From Clostridiales bacterium UBA1446 (GTDB lineage: Bacteria; Bacillota; Clostridia; Oscillospirales; Oscillospiraceae), in NCBI GenBank assembly GCA_002329245.1, contig DCTG01000042.1, forward strand, positions 1-7,278: a stretch of 7,278 bases of DNA. The letters run 5' to 3'. Below are positions 1 to 4,716 of this stretch, one piece after another (the first letter of the stretch is position 1; every line of letters begins with the position of its first letter). The notes under the pieces were generated by a model that saw only the letters and a list, made by a program, of their open reading frames with translations, did not search any database and had not been told where the DNA came from. A program made the position numbers and the translations under genes.

Positions 1-90
1 TCGGCAAAAGCCGACTGAGGGGTGGATATGCGCGAGGAAAACCATGCAGAAGTCAAGGAGACGATTCTGTTGTCTAACATAGCAGGCGTA

Positions 91-119
91 CGGCCCGCCG
101 TTCTCAGCGGCCCGCCGTT
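91..119. repeat. Tandem 12-nt direct repeat CGGCCCGCCGTT
   Basis: CGGCCCGCCGTT occurs exactly at 91-102 and again at 108-119, with five bases between. A ten-base version, CGGCCCGCCG, recurs at 184-193. The second copy with its preceding CTCAGC (103-119) resembles the right arm of the hairpin at 229-275, which also runs from CTCAGC to CCGCCGTTT. It may be a decayed relative of that element. Confidence 0.6.
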
Positions 120-155
120 TCCCTCATTCCCCTCTTCCCATGCAAACGATTCCTG

Positions 156-193
156 CCTACCGGTTTGTAGGGCGCGATGACCTCGGCCCGCCG
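156..193. repeat. Intergenic palindromic element (TGACCTC apex)
   Basis: CCTAC (156-160) pairs with GTAGG (167-171). Alternatively GGGC (170-173) pairs with GCCC (186-189) and CGA (175-177) with TCG (183-185), around a TGACC loop. The wording GTAGGGCGCGATG...CTCGG is of a type I associate with short palindromic intergenic repeats in gut Clostridia. That is recollection, not a search. The apex resembles those of the hairpins at 229-275 and 1628-1645. Confidence 0.4.
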
Positions 194-228
194 CCGTCCT
201 TCCTTCCTTTTGTGCCTCCGGTTCCGAA

Positions 229-275
229 AAACGGCGGACAGACCGCTGCCCTCAGCAGCGAGTCGTCCGCCGTTT
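229..275 (-). terminator. Long 20-bp hairpin, probable terminator of the dehydrogenase gene
   Basis: AAACGGCGGAC (229-239) is perfectly complementary to GTCCGCCGTTT (265-275). Inside, GAC pairs with GTC (241-243 with 262-264) and CGCTGC with GCAGCG (244-249 with 255-260). That gives 20 pairs, two single-base bulges (A240, A261) and a five-base CCTCA loop. Read on the minus strand the stem runs into TTTTT (231-227), as an intrinsic terminator should, about 67 nt after the dehydrogenase stop. The bulged GC-rich shape is also typical of mobile palindromic repeats, so it may be a repeat element serving as a terminator. Confidence 0.65.
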
Positions 276-301
276 CTTTCGTCTCAAGCCCTGTTCCCTC
301 T

Positions 302-335
302 GAGCATTGCGGGGGCCATAAACTCCCGCAATCTC
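302..335. other. Hairpin just after the dehydrogenase stop codon
   Basis: ATTGCGGG (306-313) pairs perfectly with CCCGCAAT (325-332), extended inward by a G-T and a G-C pair around a CCATAAA loop. GAG/CTC (302-304 with 333-335) can extend it outward past a bulged C305. No T-run follows on the minus strand, so on its own it is more a 3'-end protecting or pausing hairpin than a full terminator. On the plus strand a TTTTT run (339-343) lies a few bases after the stem, but no plus-strand gene needs it. Confidence 0.5.
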
Positions 336-341
336 TCGTTT

Positions 342-1418
342 TTACAATAGGGACCTGTCGGGCGTCACGAGAATCTTGACGTGCTTTTTCTTGTCCGGGC
401 CGGAAAGCGTATGAAAACCTTCCGCAACGAGGTCGTCCAAAGCGATTCGCTTTGTGATGTAGCCTTTGGCCGGAATCCGGCCGTCCTCAAGCATTTTGAG
501 CACCGTTTCAAAGTCGTTGTAGCTGTAAAGGTTGCTGCCGACGATGTACTTTTCCGTGAGCACGGTGTGCATCAGGTCCACGGAAACCGGTTTGTTCCAC
601 AGGCTGATAACCACGAGCGTGCCGCCGTTGTGCAGGCAGTTAAGGCCTAAATTCACGCCGAAGTCGACGCCGAAGGTCTCGAAGCAGATATCCGCGCCCA
701 AGCCGCCGGTTATCTTTCGAATCTCCGCGGGGGCGTCGACCTCATAGGGGTCGAGCAGCACGTCCGCGCCGGAACGTAGCGCATATTCCTGCCGGACGGA
801 TTTACGAACCACGGCGATGATTTTATGCGCGCCGGCCGCGCGCAGGGATTCGATCACGCCAAGACCGATGGGACCGGCGCCCAATACGACCGCCGTCATA
901 CCCGCCCGGAAATTCCCCGCCCCGAGGGAATGGAAACCCACCGCGATGGGTTCGACAAGGGAAGCCTTCTCATAGTCTAAGTTACCGGGAATTTTATGCA
1001 GGAAGGGCGCTCCGGCGACGACATATTCCGCCATGGCGCCGCCGCTGCCGTGCACGCCGAAAATTCCGAGCCTGTCGCAGTAGGAATAATGCCCCTGCTT
1101 GCAGTAACGGCATTCGAGGCAGGCCACGGTGGCCTCGGCGGTCACGCGGTCTCCGACATTCCAGCCGGTCACACCTTCGCCCACCTCCACGATATCGCCG
1201 GAAAACTCGTGCCCCAAAACGATGGGAGCTTTTTTCCCGGTCAGAGGATGGGGAGTATCGACGGGAATGGAAAACGGACCGTCCTCATACTCGTGCAGGT
1301 CGGAGCCGCAAATGCCGCACCACTTTACCCTGATTTTCACTTCGCCCGGTCCCGGTTTCGGTTCCGGAATTTCCTCGATGCGGACGTCTTGTTTTGCGTA
1401 CCACAGGGCAGCCTTCAT
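342..1418 (-). CDS. Zinc-dependent (R,R)-butanediol dehydrogenase-like alcohol dehydrogenase
   Basis: A 358-residue cytosolic medium-chain dehydrogenase, close in length and wording to (R,R)-2,3-butanediol dehydrogenases of Bacillus type, which interconvert acetoin and 2,3-butanediol. The N-terminal GroES-like domain carries the catalytic zinc ligands Cys37 (in KWCGICGSDLHEY), His70-Glu71 (LGHEFSG) and Glu156 (LVEP). A structural zinc lobe has Cys100, Cys103, Cys106 and Cys114. The Rossmann domain starts at GAGPIG (180-185). The second beta strand ends AVVRK (202-206), with no acidic residue where NAD-dependent relatives have one, which suggests NADP(H). The ATG has AGAAGG eight bases upstream. 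The gene stands alone, with its own promoter at 1494-1522 and hairpins after the stop. Related sorbitol/threonine-type polyol dehydrogenases are the alternative; the family is secure, the exact substrate is not. Confidence 0.9.
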   Translation of the reverse strand: MKAALWYAKQDVRIEEIPEPKPGPGEVKIRVKWCGICGSDLHEYEDGPFSIPVDTPHPLTGKKAPIVLGHEFSGDIVEVGEGVTGWNVGDRVTAEATVACLECRYCKQGHYSYCDRLGIFGVHGSGGAMAEYVVAGAPFLHKIPGNLDYEKASLVEPIAVGFHSLGAGNFRAGMTAVVLGAGPIGLGVIESLRAAGAHKIIAVVRKSVRQEYALRSGADVLLDPYEVDAPAEIRKITGGLGADICFETFGVDFGVNLGLNCLHNGGTLVVISLWNKPVSVDLMHTVLTEKYIVGSNLYSYNDFETVLKMLEDGRIPAKGYITKRIALDDLVAEGFHTLSGPDKKKHVKILVTPDRSLL

Positions 1419-1454
1419 ACGATAAACCTTCTTTCCACTGTTTTTTCATAAGAA

Positions 1455-1477
1455 AAGCGCAATCTGTCCGAGCGCTT
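1455..1477. promoter_or_regulatory. Inverted repeat in the dehydrogenase leader
   Basis: AAGCGC (1455-1460) and GCGCTT (1472-1477) are perfect inverted arms 11 bases apart. They lie between the predicted transcription start near 1487 and the ribosome binding site near 1430. This position suits a repressor operator or a small leader hairpin. The arms are only 6 bp, so chance is possible. Confidence 0.35.
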
Positions 1478-1493
1478 GCATACACGTAACCTA

Positions 1494-1522
1494 ATTATAC
1501 CGTGTTTTCGTTAAAATGGCAA
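1494..1522 (-). promoter_or_regulatory. Sigma-A-type promoter of the dehydrogenase gene
   Basis: On the minus strand there is a perfect -10 TATAAT (1499-1494) and a -35 TTGCCA (1522-1517, five of six consensus bases), separated by exactly 17 bases. Transcription would start near 1487 and give a leader of about 70 nt. This is the best-matched promoter in the window. Confidence 0.8.
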
Positions 1523-1565
1523 AGGATTCTCGATTCCTGCGCATCGTCTTTTTCCGCTCCTTCCG

Positions 1566-1608
1566 TTTTGCATACCCCCGCGCCCGTGCTGAAAACGGTT
1601 ATGCAAAA
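1566..1608. repeat. 9-bp inverted repeat TTTTGCATA...TATGCAAAA
   Basis: TTTTGCATA (1566-1574) and TATGCAAAA (1600-1608) are perfect inverted arms around 25 bases. A competing pairing of CCGTTTT (1563-1569) with AAAACGG (1592-1598) overlaps them. TGAAAACGG (1590-1598) is repeated directly at 1675-1683. The site lies upstream of two divergent genes and could be a protein-binding site or a decayed palindromic repeat. Confidence 0.45.
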
Positions 1609-1627
1609 ACGCGCACGCCGCGTAGAA

Positions 1628-1645
1628 CCCGATGCCCTCATCGGG
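1628..1645. repeat. Palindromic repeat element (TGCCCTCA apex)
   Basis: CCCGATG (1628-1634) pairs perfectly with CATCGGG (1639-1645) around CCCT, and CGCG/CCGCG flank it on both sides. The apex TGCCCTCA (1633-1640) is identical to the apex at 247-254, although the stems differ. It resembles short GTAG...CCCGATG...CATCGGG intergenic palindromes that I recall from gut Clostridia. Together with 1566-1608 it accounts for much of the 261-base spacer from 1523 to 1783, which otherwise shows no gene. Confidence 0.45.
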
Positions 1646-1783
1646 CCGCGCTTTCCCCTTTCTCCATCTTCCGTTGAAAACGGCTTCCGCCTTCCCAAGC
1701 CCGCGCCCCTGTGCGGCGTATGATTTCCCCCGCGCCGCGGAAGAATAATGACGAAGAGGGAAACACTGCAAAGGAGGGGTTAT

Positions 1784-1942
1784 ATGCCGCACGAGAGAAG
1801 CAAGACAATTGAGGAACAGATTTCCGAGCTCGAGGCGCAGAAGTCGCGGATTCGAGGGAACACCGGCGACGGGCAGAAGGCGCTCGCGAGGATTGAAATG
1901 CAGATTCAGCAGCTGCGGAATTTTGATAAGCGGAAGGATTAA
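1784..1942 (+). CDS. Small charged helical (coiled-coil-like) protein, 52 residues
   Basis: I do not recognise a named family with certainty. The product (MPHERSKTIEEQISELEAQK... ending NFDKRKD) has two segments with heptad-like spacing of Ile/Leu/Met, roughly residues 9-23 and 33-46. A Gly-rich turn (RGNTGDG, about 24-30) separates them, as in a short helical hairpin. The pattern loosely resembles FlxA-like small proteins. There are no Cys residues, signal peptide or membrane segment. The ATG at 1784 is chosen because AGGAGG lies six bases upstream. An in-frame ATG at 1748 would add 12 residues, but that extension would contain the ribosome binding site. A TATGAT at 1719-1724 is a possible -10 without a good -35. 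The gene ends in the bidirectional terminator at 1951-1993. Confidence 0.7.
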   Translation: MPHERSKTIEEQISELEAQKSRIRGNTGDGQKALARIEMQIQQLRNFDKRKD

Positions 1943-1950
1943 ATGCCTCC

Positions 1951-1993
1951 AAAATACGGCATAGCCGTAAGGAAGCGGCTATGCCGTATTTTT
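1951..1993. terminator. Bidirectional 17-bp terminator between convergent genes
   Basis: The arms 1951-1967 (AAAATACGGCATAGCCG) and 1976-1992 are perfect complements around an eight-base loop. The plus strand ends in TTTTT (1989-1993). The minus strand ends in TTTT (1954-1951). It closes the small plus-strand gene nine bases after its stop, and its outer arm includes part of the TAA stop of the metallophosphoesterase (1992-1994). Confidence 0.9.
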
Positions 1994-2906
1994 ACGCCCG
2001 ATCCGGGAGGTCAAAATAATCGCCCAATTTTCTCGGCCCGGCCAAGATATCCCGCCCAACAGATAACGCGCCGTCGCCTTTTATTATCACGCTCCATTTT
2101 ACGAGCATAATCTCTCCGCCCGCAATCTCAATCGCGGTGATGCACCGGGGGTGGACGCAGCTTCCGTCGTTAAAGTACCTCGGTTCGTTCGGCTCGGGAA
2201 ATACCGGCCTGTGCGTGTGACCGGCAATGAGCATCTCTTGGTTGCGGTTGGTCCACTGCACAAGCTTTTTTTCGACGCGGTCCTTCCTTTTGTGGTTTTT
2301 GGCCGGACTTGTCGGGGCGTTAACGCCGATCAGCTCAAGGATTCTCCAGATATAACGGGTTGAAAACCTTGTGAGTCTCCATAAGGAATCGTTCAGAAAG
2401 TCCGCCTGATGCCCGTGCATCAGAAAAATTCTGTAATTGCGATCCGTATGTCTCAATATCAAGCCCTCGGATATGTCGATGCCCGGCAGCAGCGGCACGT
2501 ACTTCTTTTCCCTGTCGTCAAAATACCGCGCGAGATTGGCCCTCACAAATTCTGTATCCCGTTTTACAATGTCATGGTTCCCGAATAAAAGATGCAGCCG
2601 GTTCTCCTTGTAAAACTCCGATAAAAGCCAGAAGGCGTCGCCGTGCATGGCGATAATGTCCGAAAGATTCCGGTTTTCCCAAAGCTCGTCGCCGTCGCCG
2701 AGCTCAATATAGGTATAGTTTTCTCGGTAATAATGTTTTAGCGCCGCGAAATAAAGATGCTGGTTTCTCGCAAAATTGTCCGCCCAGCTGCCGTCGCCCC
2801 TGTGGCAGTCGCTGATCAGTACGATTTTCGAGGCGTCATTAAACGGAAGTTCGCGCGACGACTGAAAAACCCGGGAGATGCGCTCTGAAGAACAAAGCCC
2901 GACCAT
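1992..2906 (-). CDS. Calcineurin-like metallophosphoesterase
   Basis: A 304-residue soluble metallophosphoesterase predicted to hydrolyse phosphomonoesters or diesters with a two-metal centre. All signature motifs are in order: SDCHRG (Asp33, His35), GDGDE (Asp71), GNHD (Asn110, His111), MHGH (His164, His166) and GHTHRP (His230, His232). A basic insert (KNHKRKDR, about 203-210) lies between the last two motifs, and a C-terminal extension of about 45 residues follows. The layout recalls LpxH-type enzymes, but a lipid A role would not fit a Gram-positive host, so the substrate is unknown. The ATG at 2906 is preferred because GGAAGG lies six bases upstream. A TTG at 2933 would give 313 residues but would encode that ribosome binding site. 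The gene follows the DUF4474 gene after 27 nt, so coupled expression is likely. Confidence 0.88.
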   Translation of the reverse strand: MVGLCSSERISRVFQSSRELPFNDASKIVLISDCHRGDGSWADNFARNQHLYFAALKHYYRENYTYIELGDGDELWENRNLSDIIAMHGDAFWLLSEFYKENRLHLLFGNHDIVKRDTEFVRANLARYFDDREKKYVPLLPGIDISEGLILRHTDRNYRIFLMHGHQADFLNDSLWRLTRFSTRYIWRILELIGVNAPTSPAKNHKRKDRVEKKLVQWTNRNQEMLIAGHTHRPVFPEPNEPRYFNDGSCVHPRCITAIEIAGGEIMLVKWSVIIKGDGALSVGRDILAGPRKLGDYFDLPDRA

Positions 2907-2933
2907 GATAAACCTTCCGTGTCTTACAGGCAA

Positions 2934-3830
2934 CTATCTGATAAGAGCCAATTGTTTGATTACCGGTTCGAAAATTTGAAACAGCTCCATCGGTTTTCCC
3001 ATTGTAAAGACCGAGCGGTACAAAAACGGATCTAAGTTTTTTAAGCCGTTGAGCGTTTCCGCCGTGTTCGGGTATCCGGCGGCTATGCGCCGGAACGCGT
3101 CGCACAGATACCGGTTCTTGGTTTGAATCAGGCGGTCGGTCAGTTCCGTGCGCGTGAGCGGCTGCGCGGAGCGCGGCTGCTGATAGACCAAGGACACGGT
3201 GTTGTTCGCCACCATGATCTCCGAGTCGGAATATCCCGTATTTTTCAGTCCCTCGACAAAGGCGTCCCGCATGAACCTGTCCTTCAGCGTGATTCTCGCG
3301 TCCATCGTAAGCTCCGAGGGATCCGAAAACTCGCCGAGCTTAAAACCGGTTAACCACCAGTGTCTGTCGTTCCTTGCAAACAGCGTCCGGCTTCCTTTCT
3401 TTAAGCTGAAGGACATCTGCAAAAGATCCTCGTCGCCGACACTGTGATAAAACGCGTTTTTAAGTTCGCCCGGTGTGTCCAAACCGGGCGCCTTGGTATA
3501 ATAAACGCCGATTTCCCCCCCGGTGTTGAGGCAATACTGGCCTTTCCAGAGTTCAATCATCCAATGATAACCGTCATAGTCAAAAAAGACAGGCTCGCAG
3601 TCAATAATCATGCTCAGGGGAGCGCTGGCCTCGTCATACAGTCGGCAAAACCCGAAGTTGCGCTGCCAGGCGTTCATGACGGAATAGAAAATATCCTGCT
3701 GGCTGTCGTATGCAAAACCCGCATCCTCAAATAACTGATTCATATCCGAATCGTCGGGTTTTATTTTCGGATGCATGCTGATAATGTAGAACTTTTTGGT
3801 TTTCACGAAATTTCTATATATATGTAACAT
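2934..3830 (-). CDS. DUF4474-type conserved protein
   Basis: A 298-residue protein of unknown function. Its central part reads like DUF4474, which I recall from clostridial genomes: GFAYDSQQDIFYS (38-50), NAWQRNFGFCRLYDEA (53-68), DCEPVFFDYDG (77-87), WKGQYCLNTGGEIGVYY (95-111) and HWWLTGFKLGEFSDPSEL (157-174). The many aromatic and Gly positions suggest a compact beta-rich domain. The C-terminal 80 residues look helical. The basic, hydrophobic N-terminus (residues 1-19) is not a clear signal peptide, though DUF4474 proteins are often membrane-associated. The ATG at 3830 follows AGGGAG by about seven bases; Met19 has no ribosome binding site. It is first in the pair with the metallophosphoesterase. 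Family assignment is fairly sure, function unknown. Confidence 0.8.
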   Translation of the reverse strand: MLHIYRNFVKTKKFYIISMHPKIKPDDSDMNQLFEDAGFAYDSQQDIFYSVMNAWQRNFGFCRLYDEASAPLSMIIDCEPVFFDYDGYHWMIELWKGQYCLNTGGEIGVYYTKAPGLDTPGELKNAFYHSVGDEDLLQMSFSLKKGSRTLFARNDRHWWLTGFKLGEFSDPSELTMDARITLKDRFMRDAFVEGLKNTGYSDSEIMVANNTVSLVYQQPRSAQPLTRTELTDRLIQTKNRYLCDAFRRIAAGYPNTAETLNGLKNLDPFLYRSVFTMGKPMELFQIFEPVIKQLALIR

Positions 3831-3856
3831 TCTTCTGCTCCCTCATCCGATCATTC

Positions 3857-3862
3857 ATTGTA
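3857..3862 (-). promoter_or_regulatory. Weak candidate -10 for the DUF4474 operon
   Basis: TACAAT on the minus strand (3862-3857) matches five of six -10 bases and lies about 27 bases before the start codon. No good -35 is found at 16-18 bases. Curved DNA just upstream (3911-3962) could help. This is a tentative call. Confidence 0.25.
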
Positions 3863-3910
3863 CATCATTCTATGAAAGAGAAAGCATAAGCGTGATAGAG
3901 GTTTCGTATA

Positions 3911-3962
3911 GGGAAAGGTAAGAGAAAAGCAGAGGAAAGCAAAATCAAAGCATAGGAAAAAA
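3911..3962. other. Phased A-tracts with repeated AAAGCA upstream of the DUF4474 operon
   Basis: Short A-runs occur at 3914-3916, 3925-3928, 3936-3938, 3947-3949 and 3957-3962, about one helical turn apart, with another at 3941-3944. AAAGCA starts at 3881, 3926, 3936 and 3947, so the last three copies are 10 and 11 bases apart. The plus strand is nearly all purine here. The spacing predicts intrinsically curved DNA about 100 bases before the DUF4474 start, as in upstream activating sequences. A CAATGCATTG palindrome follows at 3989-3998. No gene is seen between 3831 and 4050. Confidence 0.45.
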
Positions 3963-4050
3963 TAGGGAATGCAGAGGGAATGTCTAGTCAATGCATTGTC
4001 GAATATATGTCTTTCCCGACGAATTAGGCACTGTTGGGGGCGGAATCAAA

Positions 4051-4096
4051 CCGGAAGCGCCGGAGAACGGCAATCTGCGTTCTCCGGCGCTTCCGG
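4051..4096 (-). terminator. 19-bp perfect hairpin, terminator of the glyoxalase-family gene
   Basis: 4051-4069 (CCGGAAGCGCCGGAGAACG) and 4078-4096 are perfect complements around an eight-base loop. It sits 32 bases after the stop of the minus-strand VOC gene. On that strand the stem is followed by TTTGATT, a weak T-run, so termination may rely on the very stable GC-rich stem. Confidence 0.75.
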
Positions 4097-4127
4097 ACTA
4101 GGCTTTTCTAGACCTGATAGGCGTTTC

Positions 4128-4553
4128 TCAGCCCTCGGCGTCCTTGGAAATTTGCTGCAGCTCAATCGGAATGCCGCTGTTGTCCCTGATGTAGCAAAAG
4201 AGATAGCGGCCCACCTTTCCCGGGCCGACAATCGGTTCCGTACCGTCGTACTGCTTTAAAAAGGCAAGCGTCTCATAGAGGTCGTCCACGAGCAGGCTGA
4301 AGTGCTTGGTGCCCTGCGTCTGCAGGTCCGGGTCGGGGTGGCTGCGCTCCGGGGGCAGCGGGAGAGAATCCTTGTGCCGGAAAAGCTCCAGCTCGCAGGC
4401 GCCGTTGCTGAGCGTGACCAATTGCGTGCTGACATGGGGCAGATACTCGCGGCCGACCTCCCGAAAGCCGAATACGTCCCCGTACCAGCGTACGGCCGCG
4501 TCAAGATCCGAAACGCTCAGACCCGCGTGATTGATGACAGCCGGTTTCTTCAT
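4128..4553 (-). CDS. Glyoxalase/bleomycin-resistance (VOC) family protein
   Basis: A 141-residue vicinal-oxygen-chelate protein with two beta-alpha-beta-beta-beta modules. The likely metal ligands stand at the four usual places: His9 (INHAGLSVSDLDAA), Glu56 (ELELF), His84 (KHFSLLVDDL) and Glu131 (IPIELQQ). The features DNSGIPIELQ and a second-module VGPGKVGRY are typical of lactoylglutathione lyase-like and dioxygenase-like members. Substrate cannot be read from sequence. The ATG at 4553 is chosen because the VOC domain begins at residue 7 and a GAAGGGG site lies about 11 bases upstream. A longer frame up to 4673 would run through the promoter at 4592-4600. It is a monocistronic unit divergent from the permease gene. 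Confidence 0.85.
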   Translation of the reverse strand: MKKPAVINHAGLSVSDLDAAVRWYGDVFGFREVGREYLPHVSTQLVTLSNGACELELFRHKDSLPLPPERSHPDPDLQTQGTKHFSLLVDDLYETLAFLKQYDGTEPIVGPGKVGRYLFCYIRDNSGIPIELQQISKDAEG

Positions 4554-4591
4554 AAAAAATAACACCCCTTCGCATAGACTCAAGTAAATCC

Positions 4592-4600
4592 AGTATAGCA
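4592..4600 (-). promoter_or_regulatory. Extended -10 promoter of the VOC gene
   Basis: On the minus strand TGCTATACT (4600-4592) combines a TG extension with TATACT, five of six -10 bases. No clear -35 is present, which is common for extended -10 promoters. The start would fall near 4585, giving a leader of about 30 nt. Confidence 0.55.
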
Positions 4601-4654
4601 TACTTGCTGCAAAAGAAAAGATTGCGCGAGCGGCAAATTCTATGCAGCAGGGCC

Positions 4655-4683
4655 TTGCGGTTTTTCGACACATACCCTATGAT
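4655..4683 (+). promoter_or_regulatory. Sigma-A-type promoter of the TauE/SafE gene
   Basis: TTGCGG (4655-4660) and TATGAT (4678-4683) are separated by exactly 17 bases. Transcription would begin near 4690, which is also the first in-frame ATG of the permease frame. Translation therefore probably starts at 4717 instead. It lies back to back with the VOC promoter, about 55 bases apart. Confidence 0.65.
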
Positions 4684-4716
4684 TAGAAAATGAGATATAC
4701 GGAACGGGGCGAAGCA

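Larger units (their letters stand above)
1..228. other. Left-edge stretch without a convincing gene
   Basis: The window opens with a perfect hairpin (TCGGC, loop AAAA, GCCGA, 1-14) that may be cut by the edge. A frame open from the edge stops at 16-18. It is followed by a possible 50-codon frame at 28-180 with an AGGGG-type ribosome binding site 5 nt before its ATG. Its first half (MREENHAEVKETILLSN) reads like protein. Its second half is rich in Pro and Ser and runs through the repeats at 91-119 and the palindrome at 156-193, as a decayed or spurious frame would. The opposite strand is also open from 80 to the edge. I recognise none of these and call no gene. Confidence 0.3.

Noticed and set aside
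1..80. Minus-strand frame from an ATG at 80 open to the window edge
   Set aside because: No ribosome binding site, only 26 codons visible, and the opposite strand is also open.
28..180. 50-codon frame with an AGGGG site near the left edge
   Set aside because: The second half runs through repeats and a palindrome, and no family is recognised. Described only as part of the unassigned stretch.
140..379. 79-codon plus-strand frame
   Set aside because: No ribosome binding site, Pro/Ser-rich low-complexity translation, and it crosses three hairpins and the dehydrogenase stop.
996..1451. 151-codon plus-strand frame opposite the dehydrogenase
   Set aside because: Antisense to a gene with intact zinc and Rossmann motifs; it is a by-product of GC-rich codons.
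1502..1952. Overlapping frames on both strands in the spacer after the dehydrogenase promoter
   Set aside because: They cover the promoter and palindromes, lack ribosome binding sites and show no recognisable domain.
1421..2917. Identical GAAGGTTTATC before both the dehydrogenase and metallophosphoesterase starts (1421-1431 and 2907-2917)
   Set aside because: Eleven bases centred on a ribosome binding site; chance similarity is the simplest explanation.
2907..2933. TTG start adding nine residues to the metallophosphoesterase
   Set aside because: The extension would encode the GGAAGG ribosome binding site that serves the ATG at 2906.
4554..4673. 40-residue N-terminal extension of the VOC protein
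   Set aside because: It would translate through the promoter at 4592-4600, and the VOC fold begins at the shorter start.
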